Below are positions 19,951-30,700 of a stretch of 64,000 bases of DNA, piece by piece. The notes below the pieces were generated by a model. That model saw only the letters and a program-made list of their open reading frames with translations, was not told the DNA's origin and did no database searches. The DNA lies in the NCBI GenBank assembly GCA_050737995.1, contig JBOHYR010000127.1, positions 36,101 through 100,100 on the forward strand, given 5' to 3'. A program made the position numbers and the translations under genes. This DNA is from 66-474 sp050737995. GTDB lineage: Bacteria > Pseudomonadota > Gammaproteobacteria > Xanthomonadales > Rhodanobacteraceae. The first letter of the stretch is position 1. The number at the start of each line of letters is the position of its first letter.

Positions 19951-20372
19951 ATCAAGTCATCCGAACCGAGGCCGCCCCGCAGCCAGTTGGCGCATATCCG
20001 CACGCACGTCGAGTCGGTGATTTGCTCTTCATGTCCGGGATTGGCCCGCGCACACCCGGCAGCGACGCGATCCCCGGCAACGTTCATGACGCCGAAGGCA
20101 ACCTCATAGATCACGACATTGCAGCGCAAACACGGCAGGTATTCGCCAACGTGCGTGCAGTGCTGGAGGCGGGCGGCGCTCGCTGGGAGGATCTGGTGGA
20201 CATCACCGTCTTCCTCACCGACATGACGGGCGACTTCAATCGGTACAACGCAGTCTGGAAAGAGTTCTTCCCCGATCCTGCAGGGGCGCCGTGCCGCACC
20301 ACGCTCGGTATCACCGCGCTGCCGACACCGATCGCTATCGAGCTTAAATGCACGGCGCGCATGAGCACATAG
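19947..20372 (+). CDS. RidA-family protein, 2-aminomuconate deaminase-like
   Basis: 141 residues from an ATG that overlaps the previous stop codon. The fold motif LLFMSGIGPRTPGSD, then AQTRQVFANVRAVLEAGGARWEDLVDITVFLTDM, and the active-site CRTTLG with LPTPIAIELKC place it in the RidA (YjgF) superfamily. The extra insert PGNVHDAEGNLIDHDIAAQTRQ and LPTPIAIELK match the subgroup that deaminates 2-aminomuconate to 4-oxalocrotonate in the kynurenine route. The neighbouring aldehyde dehydrogenase would make its substrate. A general enamine/imine deaminase role remains possible. Confidence 0.88.
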   Translation: MNQVIRTEAAPQPVGAYPHARRVGDLLFMSGIGPRTPGSDAIPGNVHDAEGNLIDHDIAAQTRQVFANVRAVLEAGGARWEDLVDITVFLTDMTGDFNRYNAVWKEFFPDPAGAPCRTTLGITALPTPIAIELKCTARMST

Positions 20373-20513
20373 GCGAACCAGGGCGTGCACGAATACGGCG
20401 CATGTAGCCGCGTGGTCTACGGGCGCTAGGCTTGCGTCTGCATTGACGATCGCCGCGCCGGGCGTGAGCCGGCGCCACGCGGGTTAGAATGGACGTTTTG
20501 CCGGCGTCCCGAC

Positions 20514-21701
20514 ATGAGCATACTGACCCGTTCCGAATGGAAGACATCGCTGGCCCTGTCCAGCGTCGTCGCCCTGCGCATGTTCGGGTTGTTCCTGATC
20601 CTGCCCGTTTTCACGGTGTATGCCAAACGGCTGCCGGGTGCGGCAAACGCATTGTGGCTGGTGGGTCTTGCAATCGGCATCTACGGTTTCACCCAGATGT
20701 TGCTGCAGATACCGATGGGGTATCTGTCCGATCACATCGGCCGACGTCCCGCGATCACTCTGGGCCTGCTGGTATTCGCCGCCGGCAGCGTGGTGGCCGC
20801 GCTGGCCCACGGTTTGAATGGCATCGTGATCGGCCGCGCCCTGCAAGGTGCCGGCGCGGTATCCGGCGCCAGTCAGGCGCTGGCTGCCGATCATTCCCAC
20901 GACGACAACCGCAGCAAGGTGATGGGTATTATCGGTATCGGCATTGGCCTGGCGTTCGTGCTGTCGATGATCCTGAGCGCGCCCCTGGCTGCCGTCTACG
21001 GACTGCAAGGTATGTTCGGGCTCACGGCCATCTTGGCCGTGTGCGCGATCATCCTGCTGTGGTGGGTGGTCCCGTCACCGCAAAAGCGCGGGACGAGTGC
21101 CGTACCCGTGTCGCAAATGTTGCGCATGGTCGCCAACCCCCGCCTGCTGGTCCTCAACGGATCGGTGTTCTGCATGCACGGCCTGATGACCGCCTGTTTC
21201 GTTGCGATGCCGATGCTGCTGATGCGCGACGCACACATCAGCCTGCACGACCAGTGGGTCATCTACCTGCCGGTTATGCTGGCTTCGGCAATTGTCATGG
21301 GCGGCCTGTTGCGGCATGTCCAGAGCCTTTCCGCCTCGATGAGTCTGGTGCTCGCTTGCGCCTTGACGCTGCTGCTTGCGATGCTGGCCTTTGCCGGCGG
21401 CAGTCACGGCGCTTGGCTGATCTGGATCGGCGCGCTGTTGTTCTTCAGCGCCTTCAACCTGCTGGAAGCAACCCTGCCCGGCATGGTGTCGCGTCTGGCG
21501 CCTACGGACCTTCGCGGCGCGGCACTGGGCGCCTACGCAAGCTGTCAATTCGCCGGCGCCGGGGTCGGTGGCGTACTGGGCGGCATTGGCCTGCAGTACC
21601 TCGGCCTGTCCGGGTTATTCGTCGCCGCGACAGTCATCGCCCTGTTTTGGTTGCTGTTGCTGGGTGGCGGCAGGCGACTGGTTTTGGTCGCCCCAAGGTA
21701 G
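20514..21701 (+). CDS. MFS transporter, YajR-like
   Basis: 395 residues with about twelve hydrophobic helices. The loop between helices 2 and 3 has the MFS signature GYLSDHIGRRPAI, and the N-terminus MSILTRSEWKTSLALSSVVALRMFG resembles YajR-type drug/proton antiporters. E. coli YajR carries an extra cytoplasmic C-terminal domain that is absent here, since the protein ends soon after the last helix. The inner-membrane location is clear, but the substrate is unknown. The 140-base leader shows no regulatory motif I can name. Confidence 0.9.
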   Translation: MSILTRSEWKTSLALSSVVALRMFGLFLILPVFTVYAKRLPGAANALWLVGLAIGIYGFTQMLLQIPMGYLSDHIGRRPAITLGLLVFAAGSVVAALAHGLNGIVIGRALQGAGAVSGASQALAADHSHDDNRSKVMGIIGIGIGLAFVLSMILSAPLAAVYGLQGMFGLTAILAVCAIILLWWVVPSPQKRGTSAVPVSQMLRMVANPRLLVLNGSVFCMHGLMTACFVAMPMLLMRDAHISLHDQWVIYLPVMLASAIVMGGLLRHVQSLSASMSLVLACALTLLLAMLAFAGGSHGAWLIWIGALLFFSAFNLLEATLPGMVSRLAPTDLRGAALGAYASCQFAGAGVGGVLGGIGLQYLGLSGLFVAATVIALFWLLLLGGGRRLVLVAPR

Positions 21702-21808
21702 CGGAACGCTCGGGTCGTACGAATACGCTCAGCGAAGCGCTGGGCTTCAGGATTTTACCGGACCGATTCTGAGACGTGCTTCGAGGACACGCTGCACGCC
21801 AACGTACA

Positions 21809-22195
21809 TCAAGCCAGAGTCGATTCGAACGCGGCCAACATCACGCCGAGCACCATCACCAGCACACCAAACGCGAACCAACGCACCGTGATCCGGTACG
21901 TTGCCGGATCGACATCCTCCAGCCGCAACGAACGGAACAATGCGACCAGCTGCAACAGCAGGGAAACGGCCATCAAGCTCATCGAGAAGATCGAATACCA
22001 ACGCCACGAACCCGTGGCCTCGAAACCCCAATATCGCAGGAAAGCCAGAGAAAATCCGATGAACACCGTTATCGCGGTGATGATGCCTGGTCGATAGCCC
22101 CAGGGCACCGTGGCGACCGGGATTTCCTGCCGTGGCGACACCGACGCGCTTTGCGCCGCCGAAACCGCCTCCTCGCGGGCAGCAGACTGGCTCAC
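21809..22195 (-). CDS. Small membrane protein, function unknown
   Basis: 128 residues starting at a GTG (22195) that overlaps the hutG stop (GTGA), so it is translated coupled to hutG. After a hydrophilic N-terminus of about 30 residues there are three hydrophobic segments: GIITAITVFIGFSLAFLRYW, FSMSLMAVSLLLQLVALF and WFAFGVLVMVLGVMLAAF. It is probably an inner-membrane protein with three helices. No recognised family motif. Position suggests a partner of, or passenger with, the N-formylglutamate amidohydrolase. Confidence 0.75.
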   Translation of the reverse strand: MSQSAAREEAVSAAQSASVSPRQEIPVATVPWGYRPGIITAITVFIGFSLAFLRYWGFEATGSWRWYSIFSMSLMAVSLLLQLVALFRSLRLEDVDPATYRITVRWFAFGVLVMVLGVMLAAFESTLA

Positions 22196-23004
22196 GATGG
22201 ATCACTATCCCCGGCGACGTGCGCAAGGCACTCCTCCAGCAAGGCTTGGATGACAGCCCGGACGGGCGCGGCGCGGTCAGGCCGATACTCGAAGGTTTCC
22301 TCGTCCATGTAGGTGTACTGGGCAATCTCGAGTTGCACCGCCTCGACGCCCGTGTCGGGACGGCCGTAGTGTCGGGTGATGTAGCCACCCTTGAAGCGGC
22401 CGTTTACGACGTGACTGTAAGGTTTGCCTGCTGCGTGTTCGCGCAATACATCGGCCAGCCGTTCCTGCAGCGCCCGCGAGCAGCTCGCACCTCCCGCTGT
22501 ACCGAGATTGAAATCGGGCAATTGTCCGTCGAAGAACATCGGCACACGGCTCCTGATCGAATGACCATCCCAGAGCACCACGCGTGGATGTCGTTGTCGC
22601 ATGCGTGCCAGTTCGGCCAGCAGGGCATCGTGATAAGGCTGCCAGTACATCTCCCGGCGCAGAGCGACCTCCCTGGTGCCGGGTTCTTCGCCATCGCGGT
22701 AGATCGGGTCGCCCGAGAACGTGGTGACAGGCACCAGCGAGGTTTCGCTGTGACCCGGGTAGAGCGCCAGGCCTTCGGGGTCGCGGTTGAGGTCCGCAAC
22801 GTAACGCGACCGGCGCGGCACGATCACCGACGCGCCCATTTCGACCGCGAAATCGTACAACTTGCCGACGTGCCAGTCGGTATCCGGCACCGTTCGACCC
22901 ACCGCGGTCGTGCGCGCAGCGATGATTGACGGCAACTCCGTGCCGTCGTGCGGCAGGCTCACCAGCAGCGGGGCAGTGCCCTCTTGTAGGGTATATTCCT
23001 GCAT
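22192..23004 (-). CDS. hutG: N-formylglutamate amidohydrolase (HutG type)
   Basis: 270 residues. It reads LLVSLPHDGTELP near the N-terminus (the conserved PHDG/PHxG metal motif), then TVPDTDWHVGKLYDF, NRDPEG and VVLWDGHSIRSRVP, all standard for the N-formylglutamate deformylase family, and NGRFKGGYITRHYGRP late. The enzyme hydrolyses N-formyl-L-glutamate to glutamate and formate, the last step of one histidine degradation route. No hutH, hutU or hutI is in the window. A HutD-like gene lies 20 kb away. Confidence 0.92.
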   Translation of the reverse strand: MQEYTLQEGTAPLLVSLPHDGTELPSIIAARTTAVGRTVPDTDWHVGKLYDFAVEMGASVIVPRRSRYVADLNRDPEGLALYPGHSETSLVPVTTFSGDPIYRDGEEPGTREVALRREMYWQPYHDALLAELARMRQRHPRVVLWDGHSIRSRVPMFFDGQLPDFNLGTAGGASCSRALQERLADVLREHAAGKPYSHVVNGRFKGGYITRHYGRPDTGVEAVQLEIAQYTYMDEETFEYRPDRAAPVRAVIQALLEECLAHVAGDSDPS

Positions 23005-23133
23005 TTTTCGATTTTAGCGGCAAACAGCGATCGTGATCCAGGACCGCGAATCTACGCCGGATTTGCAAAATCTTCAGGCGCCCACCCTTAACCTTGCGCG
23101 GTTTGTCCCGCAGCGATCCAACCGGGAGGATCC

Positions 23134-25824
23134 TTGAATCATTCGGCCGCCCTCGACGTGCGCCCGCGTCGCGCAGGCGCCTTCCTTTCGGCGCTGCTGC
23201 TGGCTTTGCTGGTGGCCGTGCTGAACTTCGCGCTGTGGGCAATCGCCGACCGTCCGACCAGCGTGGTGCCATGGAATGGGCAAGTCGCCGGTTTCGCATA
23301 CAGCCCGTTCCAGCGCTATCAGAGCCCGCTCGCGGGCAATTTTCCAACCGACAAGGAAGTCAATGCCGACCTCGCACTGATGGCGAAACACACCCATCGC
23401 GTCCGCGTGTATTCGGTGCTCCAGTACCCCGAGATCCCGCGGCTGGCCATGAAATATCACCTCGACGTGATGGCTGGCGCGTGGCTTGACCGCCGCACCA
23501 GCAACAACGAGCGCGAAATCAACGCACTGATCGCGCAGGCGCGGCGCTGGCCGGACATCAAGCGTGTCGAGGTCGGCAACGAGGTGTTGCTGGACAACAA
23601 CATGACGCCCGAGAAACTGATGGCCTACATCGACCGTGTGCGCGCCGCGGTCCGCCAGCCCGTTTCGACTGCCGAACCCTGGCACATCTGGGAGAGATAC
23701 CCAGAGCTCGCGCAACACGTCGATTTCATCACCGTGCACCTGCTGCCTTACTGGGAGAAGGTGCCGCGCAAGGACGCGATCGGCGACGTGCTGATGCGCT
23801 ATCAGCACCTGCAGCAGCTATTCCCGAACAAGCATATCGTGATCGGCGAGGTCGGCTGGCCGTCCAATGGCGATCGTTTCGGATACGCCAAGCCATCGAC
23901 CGCCAACGAGGCGATCTTCCTGCGCGAGTGGTTCAATGTCGCACGCGCCCGGCACCTCGACTACTACATCATGGAGGCCATCGACCAGCCGTGGAAGGAA
24001 GGCCTGGGTGAAGGTCGAACCGGCGCATACTGGGGGGTGTTCAACTCCGCGCGGCAATTGAAGTTTCCGATGACCGGCCCGGTGCTGGAAGACTCGACCT
24101 GGCCTTGGAAGGCGCTGGCTTCAGGGTTGCTCGCGTTGCTGCCCATGTTCTGGTTTGCGTGGCGGTTCGCGCGATTCAAGCTGGCCGGGCGCTTCTTGTA
24201 CCTCGCGCTGATCCAGCTTGCCGCGGCGTTGGTCGTCTGGTCGGTGACCGTGCCATTCCAGTTTTACCTCGATGTCGTCGACTGGGGCATGTTGATCATC
24301 CTGTTCCCGGCGCAGTTGGCGATCCTCGCAATCCTGTTGATCAACGGGTTCGAGTTCGTCGAAGTTTTGTGGCACAGGAAATGGCTCAGGCATTTCGGCT
24401 TGCTCAAGCCCGATCCGCCTGGCGTGCAACCCTTCGTGTCCATTCACCTCGCCTGCTGCAACGAACCACCTGAAATGGTGATCGCGACGCTGGACTCACT
24501 CGCCGCCCTCGATTATCAGAACTTCGAAGTGCTGGTGATCGACAACAACACCAAGCACGAGGAAGTATGGAAACCCCTCGAGGCGTATTGCGAACTACTC
24601 GGCGAACGCTTCCGCTTCTTTCACCTGGACCCGTGGCCCGGCTTCAAGGCCGGCGCGCTCAACCACGGCTTGAAGCAAACCGACTCGCGCGCCGACATCA
24701 TCGCTGTGGTCGATGCCGATTATGTCGTGCGCGGGGACTGGCTCGCAGCATTGACAGGCTATTTCCACGACCGCAACGTCGCGGTGGTGCAATGCCCGCA
24801 GGCACACCGCGATTTCATGACCAATGCGTTCCGGCGCATGACCAACTGGGAGTTCGACGGCTTCTTCCGGATCGGAATGCACCACCGCAACGAGCGCAAC
24901 GCGATCATCCAGCACGGCACCATGACGATGGTGCGCCGGGTGGCACTGGAAGGCACGGGCGGCTGGTCGGAATGGACGATCTGCGAGGATGCTGAACTCG
25001 GATTGCGCTTGATGCACGCGGGTTACGAGACGGTGTACGTCGACGAGCTGATGGGCAAGGGACTGACTCCGGCCGACTTTCGCGCCTACAAGAGCCAACG
25101 CTATCGCTGGGCATTCGGCGCGATGCAGATATTGAAGGGCCGCTGGAACTGGATGGTCCGCAAGGGCCCGCTCTCGGCCGGCCAGCGCTTCCACTTCCTG
25201 ACCGGCTGGTTCTCGTGGTTCGCCGATGCGCTGCACATGATCTTCACGCTGATGGCGCTCGGCTGGACCGCCGGCATGCTGCTTGCGCCCAAGATCTTCA
25301 GCCTGCCCATGCGGTTGTTCCTGATCCCGGTCATGGGATTCTTCGTCGCCAAGGTGCTGTTCGGCATCGTGTTGTACCGCTCTCGGGTACCGTGTGGCTG
25401 GCGCGACACGCTGATGGCGTCGATCGCCAGCATGGGACTGTCCCACGCGATCGCGCGCGGCATCTGGATGGGCCTCATCAAACAGAAAACCGACTTCATA
25501 CGCACCGCCAAAAGCCGCCGCCTCTCCGGTGGCGCCGCGGGCGCGCTCGGCCCGGTGCGCGAGGAACTGATGATGTCGCTGGCGCTGATACTCGCCATCA
25601 TCGGCATGGCGATCAACTTCGGCTCGCACTATATCGAGGGCGAATTGTGGATGGTCATCCTCGGTGCGCAGGCCGTTCCGTATCTGTCTGCGCTGGTCGG
25701 CGCAATGGTTGCGCACTACTCACGCGAACGACCCGTCGAGACGCACCAGGCTCAAACAGCGCCACCACGCGAGGCTCCTGCCCGCACTCCGGAAGTGGTA
25801 CAGGCCCGGACCGCGGCCGGCTAG
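23134..25824 (+). CDS. NdvB-like beta-glucan synthase (GH17 + GT2 domains)
   Basis: 896 residues from a TTG at 23134 supported by GGGAGGATCC just before it. Residues about 40-300 form a GH17-like glucanase domain: GNEVLLDNN carries the acid/base Glu near 150 and VIGEVGWPSNG the nucleophile near 238. Membrane helices follow at about 325-420. The GT2 domain spans about 430-680, with the aspartates in VLVIDNNTK (about 470), VVDADYV (about 526) and CEDAEL (about 617), and the processive-synthase motif QRYRW (about 654). More helices follow. This layout matches Bradyrhizobium/Pseudomonas NdvB-type enzymes that make (cyclic) beta-1,3-glucans for the periplasm, with the GH17 part acting as transglycosylase. 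The product here is inferred. Confidence 0.88.
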   Translation: MNHSAALDVRPRRAGAFLSALLLALLVAVLNFALWAIADRPTSVVPWNGQVAGFAYSPFQRYQSPLAGNFPTDKEVNADLALMAKHTHRVRVYSVLQYPEIPRLAMKYHLDVMAGAWLDRRTSNNEREINALIAQARRWPDIKRVEVGNEVLLDNNMTPEKLMAYIDRVRAAVRQPVSTAEPWHIWERYPELAQHVDFITVHLLPYWEKVPRKDAIGDVLMRYQHLQQLFPNKHIVIGEVGWPSNGDRFGYAKPSTANEAIFLREWFNVARARHLDYYIMEAIDQPWKEGLGEGRTGAYWGVFNSARQLKFPMTGPVLEDSTWPWKALASGLLALLPMFWFAWRFARFKLAGRFLYLALIQLAAALVVWSVTVPFQFYLDVVDWGMLIILFPAQLAILAILLINGFEFVEVLWHRKWLRHFGLLKPDPPGVQPFVSIHLACCNEPPEMVIATLDSLAALDYQNFEVLVIDNNTKHEEVWKPLEAYCELLGERFRFFHLDPWPGFKAGALNHGLKQTDSRADIIAVVDADYVVRGDWLAALTGYFHDRNVAVVQCPQAHRDFMTNAFRRMTNWEFDGFFRIGMHHRNERNAIIQHGTMTMVRRVALEGTGGWSEWTICEDAELGLRLMHAGYETVYVDELMGKGLTPADFRAYKSQRYRWAFGAMQILKGRWNWMVRKGPLSAGQRFHFLTGWFSWFADALHMIFTLMALGWTAGMLLAPKIFSLPMRLFLIPVMGFFVAKVLFGIVLYRSRVPCGWRDTLMASIASMGLSHAIARGIWMGLIKQKTDFIRTAKSRRLSGGAAGALGPVREELMMSLALILAIIGMAINFGSHYIEGELWMVILGAQAVPYLSALVGAMVAHYSRERPVETHQAQTAPPREAPARTPEVVQARTAAG

Positions 25825-25924
25825 GCTCAGGCATGCCCGCGCAACCTACAGTCTGGCCAAGGCTCTCTTTCGGGGCTGCAATTTCATGGGCTGAAACTCC
25901 AAAGCCACTAAGGCTGGGCGCAGG

Positions 25925-27718
25925 ATGCGCGTATACGGGACGATCATGAGGGAGGTACAACCGGGAAGCGCAATCGCTTTTGTCGCACTGCTCGCGCTCG
26001 CCGCGATACCTGCCGCCCAAGCCGACTCCCTGAAGGTAACCGTTGGCGGCGTCGACCACGAGCTCGCCGACGCAGTTCGGGCCCAGGTGTCCGCAAGCCA
26101 GTACGTCGGCCGCAAGGACGTGAGCGCCACACAGGCGCGCGCACTCGCGGATGACGCGACCCGCGAGGCCGCGACGGCGCTGCAACCCTACGGTTACTAC
26201 AACGCGACTGCCGAAAGCAAATTGACCCATCAGGGCACTGCGTGGACGTTGCATCTGGAGGTTACGCCGGGCCCCGCGACGAAAGTTTCCGCGCTCGATG
26301 TGCAAGTCCCGGATGTCGCGCTGAAATTGCCGCCCGTGCGACACGCTGTGCATGCATTCCATCCACGCGTGGGCGAGCAGATGAACGACGCGACGTACGA
26401 GGCATCCAAGGGCGCCATCGGCACGGCACTGTTGGAAAACGGCTGGCTCGATGCCGAGGCAACCGTGCATCGCGTAGATGTCACCCGCGCCACCAACAGC
26501 GCCGCGATCCACTTGCACTACAAGGTTGGCGAGCGCTACAAACTTGGCGACGTCAGTTTCGAGGGCTCGCAATTCAAGTCGGGGTTTTTGCAACGCTACG
26601 TGCCGTGGAAGAGCGGCGACTGGTACTCGCAGGCCGACCTGCTTGCGCTGCAACAGGCGCTGACCGACGCCGACTACTTCTCGATTGTCGACGTTGAACC
26701 CAAGGTAGCCGAGGCGAACAACCATGTGGTCCCGGTAAAAGTCGAAGTTGCACCGGCCAAACGCACCGTGTACACGGCTGGCGTGTTCGTGGGAACAGAC
26801 ACAGGCCCCGGCGTTCGTGCGGGCGCCCGTCGGCGCTGGATCAACCGCAGTGGTCACACCCTCGATACACAAGTGCTGGTTGCGCAACGACTGAAGACCG
26901 CGCAGGTCGTCTATGGCATCCCGCGGGCCGGTCACGACCATGCCAGCTTCAATCTCGGCATTGGCTATCGCGACGAAAACACCGACACATCGCAGTCGCG
27001 CACCTTCTCGATCGCAGCCAACGAAACCCGCGACTGGCACGGCTTCGTGCGCACGCTCGGCGTGCACCTGTTGACCGGCACCTTCACGGTCGGCAATTCC
27101 GGCAACGACAACGTCAATATTCCGGGGATAGAGCGTGGCAGCAGCACACTGATTTACACGGAAATTGGCCTGACGAAAAAAGTCGCGGACAATCCACTGT
27201 TCGTGCGCACGGGTTATTCCGTCAATTTCATCGCGCGTGCCGGCCCGGGCATCGACACGCGTTTCGCGCAGGCGCTGGCCAACGTCAAATGGATCTACGC
27301 ACTGGGACGAAGCAACCGCCTGATAATTCACGGCGAGGCGGGCATCACCAGCGTGGCGGACTTCAGCAAACTGCCTCCGCAACTCCGCTTTTTTGCCGGC
27401 GGCGCCCAGTCGAATCGCGGTTATGCCTACCAGGCCATTGGCCCGCGCAACGCTTACGGGCTCGTGGTGGGCGGCGAGCGCCTGCTGGCCGGTGGCGCCA
27501 CCCTCGAACACTACTTCACCCGCGACTGGGGCATGGCGGCGTTCGTCGATTCCGGCGACGCCTTCAATGGCACCGACTTCCATGCGCAGACCGGTGCCGG
27601 TTTCGGCCTGCGCTGGCGTTCGCCGGTCGGCCTGGTACGCATTGATCTCGGCGTGCCGATCAACAATCCCTACCATCACGGCGTGCAATTGAATATTCTG
27701 ATCGGACCGGACTTCTGA
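25925..27718 (+). CDS. tamA: Outer-membrane translocation and assembly protein TamA
   Basis: 597 residues from ATG 25925 (an ATG at 25946 is the alternative). A signal peptide precedes ADSLKVTVGGVDHELADAVR. The N-terminal half contains POTRA repeats, e.g. YKVGERYKLGDVSFEGSQFK. The C-terminal half is an Omp85 beta-barrel with FAGGAQSNRGYAYQAIGPRN (the R-G-Y loop that contacts the pore interior) and a barrel end RIDLGVPINNPYHHGVQLN, terminating in a Phe. It works with TamB, encoded eight bases downstream, to export or assemble outer-membrane material. Confidence 0.94.
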   Translation: MRVYGTIMREVQPGSAIAFVALLALAAIPAAQADSLKVTVGGVDHELADAVRAQVSASQYVGRKDVSATQARALADDATREAATALQPYGYYNATAESKLTHQGTAWTLHLEVTPGPATKVSALDVQVPDVALKLPPVRHAVHAFHPRVGEQMNDATYEASKGAIGTALLENGWLDAEATVHRVDVTRATNSAAIHLHYKVGERYKLGDVSFEGSQFKSGFLQRYVPWKSGDWYSQADLLALQQALTDADYFSIVDVEPKVAEANNHVVPVKVEVAPAKRTVYTAGVFVGTDTGPGVRAGARRRWINRSGHTLDTQVLVAQRLKTAQVVYGIPRAGHDHASFNLGIGYRDENTDTSQSRTFSIAANETRDWHGFVRTLGVHLLTGTFTVGNSGNDNVNIPGIERGSSTLIYTEIGLTKKVADNPLFVRTGYSVNFIARAGPGIDTRFAQALANVKWIYALGRSNRLIIHGEAGITSVADFSKLPPQLRFFAGGAQSNRGYAYQAIGPRNAYGLVVGGERLLAGGATLEHYFTRDWGMAAFVDSGDAFNGTDFHAQTGAGFGLRWRSPVGLVRIDLGVPINNPYHHGVQLNILIGPDF

Positions 27719-27725
27719 GGCTCAC

Positions 27726-30700
27726 GTGACACGCAGACGTAAATGGTTGCTGGGTATCGGCACCACCGTCGCGGTGCTGATCATAGCTTTGTTCGTAGCG
27801 GTCACATGGTTGATCCATACGCCGTCTGGCCTGCGCTTTGCGCTCGATCGCTGCGTCACGATGATGCACGGTCAATTTACGTACGCGAGCGCCAGTGGGA
27901 CGCTGGCGAGCGAAACCGCGATCAGTGGCTTGCGCTATCACGACGACAGTGGCGACACCCTGCGAATCAAGCAAGTCATAGTCGACCTGCAGCCGTGGGC
28001 ACTGCTGGGCAAACGCCTGATCATCCGCAAGGCGCGCATCGATGGCATCGAATTCGAGATGGCTGCAGCTGTCTCAGCGAAAAAAACGGGCGGCTTCTCA
28101 CTCCAGTCGCTCAAGCCACCGCTGACAATCGTATTGGACGACGCGCGGGTGACGCATATGGACATCCGCCATGCCGGGCGATCCGTGTTCGCCGCCGACA
28201 GCCTCGCCATCGCGGGCCTGTGGAGCGCCCGTCGATTGAAGCTGGACAAGCTCGACCTTCGCGCACCGGCCGGACACGTTGACCTGCAAGGCACGCTTGC
28301 GCTTGTGCGTGGCTATCGCGGCAATGGTCGCGCCAGCATCAACTGGACGATGGACGGCACGCGCTACGTCGGTGAAATCACCTCGCAGTCAAACGGCAAA
28401 CGGGCGCAACTGCACGCCGACGTGTCCGCGCCCATCCAGTCCAAACTCGATGCCGACATCGCACTCGACACACGGCATGCCTGGACGCTGGCCGTGGACA
28501 TACCGCAATTCGACGCCCGCGACCTGCCGACCACCCTGCCCTCCTCGCTGCAGACGATGGCCCTGCGCGTGCACGGCGCAGGCGACGCACAAGGCGGCAA
28601 ACTGCAGGGCAAGCTGGTCGCCAACGATCACACCGTGTTGATCGATCCCGCGCAATTCAGTTACGACGGCAAGACACTCACCCTCGATCCGCTGCGGTTG
28701 CGTTCGCCATCGATGCCGGGTGTTGCCACCGCAACCGGCGCAGTGCGCCTCGACGCAAGCCCGATAACCGCGTCGCTCGACGCAACGTGGCAAGGCGTGC
28801 GTCTGCCTTCGAATCTCGTCGGACAGCCTCTGGACACCCACGGCCAGGTCCGGTTCGATGGCAGCGCGGAGCGGTTCGGGCTGAAAGGCACGCTAGCAAT
28901 CGGCCCACAGGGGCATCTTTCCAACGTGCAGGTCGATCTCGCGGGCACGCCGCAAGCCCTCGCGCTGCACACGCTGAAGCTGGTGCAGAAAAACGGCGGA
29001 CTGGTTGCGCACGGAAGCATCAGCCTGCAACCCAGGGCATCGTGGCAACTCGATGCGGTCGCGAAACGCTTCGACCCCGGTGCAATCGTCGCCGGCTGGA
29101 ACGGCGCACTCGACTTCAAGCTGGCGACGCAGGGGGTGCTGAAAACGGATGGGCCACATGCGACCCTCAAGTTGACCGATGTTGGTGGCAACTTGCGCGG
29201 TCGCAGCGTGGCCGGCAGCAAAGCGGATTTCCGGATCACATCGACCAACCTGCTCGACGGTTCTGTGCGGCTGGTCGCAGGCCACAGCGAGCTAAGTGCC
29301 GAAGGCAAGAGCGGCAGGCCGACGAACGCGGCCGTCACTCTCGACATCGCCTCCGTGGATGATTGGATTCCGCAAGCAGCGGGCAGCCTGCAGGGGCAGT
29401 TCGCCGTCAAGGGCATATGGCCGAGACTGGCCATCGCCGGCCAGATGCACGGCAAGGGCTTGAACGAAGGCGGCCGCCGAATCGATTCCCTGCAACTCGA
29501 CGCGTCGATTCCCGACCTGAGCAAACCCGGAGGCGATCTCAAGCTCGCACTCACAGGCGTACACGCTTCCGGACTCGTCTTCGACAGCGTGCAGCTGACC
29601 GGCTCCGGCACCGCCGCATTGCATCGCTTCTCTCTCGAGGCGAACGGCAAACAACTCAGCGCCGCGTTTGCTCTCGCAGGAAACTGGCAAGCAAAAACAC
29701 GACGCTGGACAGGCATCCTCAGCGACGTACAACTGACGCCGCAAGGCATGCCTGCGTGGCGGCAGCAACAGCCGACCGCGATCACATGGCAGCGCGGCGC
29801 GATCACACTATCGCAGTTCTGTCTGGGCGCCGGCGCGCCACACCTTTGCCTGTCCGGCAACCGCAGCCCGCAAGGCACGGCCAGTGTCAAATACGATCTG
29901 CAACACTTGCCGCTGCAGCTGTTGACGTCGCTGGCCGCCACGGCCAATCCGATGCAGTCGACTGGCGAGATTTCCGGGACCGGCAACGTCACCATCACCG
30001 CGAATGGAGGCATCGACGGCAATGCCAATCTGATGCTCGGAGCCGGCGAGATTGCCTACACGTCCAACCCGGAACATCCGCTGCTTGGATGGACCCACGT
30101 CACTTTCGATGTCAATGCAACGGGCACCAGCCAGCAATTTCGCCTGCACGCTGCCCTGAACGGTGGCGGCCACATCGACGGCGATGTAACGGTCAGTGGC
30201 GCGAATCGCACGCTCGAAGGCAACGTCGACGCCGACTTTCGCAACCTCGCATCACTCTCGGCAATAACGCCGGAGATCGCCAATGTGCAAGGCAGCCTCG
30301 CGGGCCGATTCACGCTCGGAGGCTCGCTGTCGGCGCCACAGTTCGAGGGCAATATCCAGACCAAGGGTTTCGCAGCCGAACTGCCGCGCGCCGGTCTGAA
30401 ACTGCACGATGGCGAGTTTGCGATCGCGGGTAATCCGCAAGGCCATTTGACCGTCAAGGGCCAGATCGCATCCGGCCAAGGTGTGCTGCACGTCAATGGT
30501 TCCGCCGGTCTGTCTGCGGACGCGCCTCTTGCACTCACGATCAAGGGTGACAACGTGCTGGTCGCCGACATCCCCGCCGCGCATGTGGTTGCATCGCCCG
30601 ACCTGAAGGTTGCGCGCGCCGATGGAATGTTCACCCTGACCGGCAGCGTCGCGATCCCGAGCGCCAAGGTCGAGGTCGAGAAACTGCCGGGGCAGGGCCC

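Noticed and set aside
25655..27688. Long minus-strand frame opposite tamA
   Set aside because: TamA signal peptide, POTRA and barrel motifs are on the plus strand.
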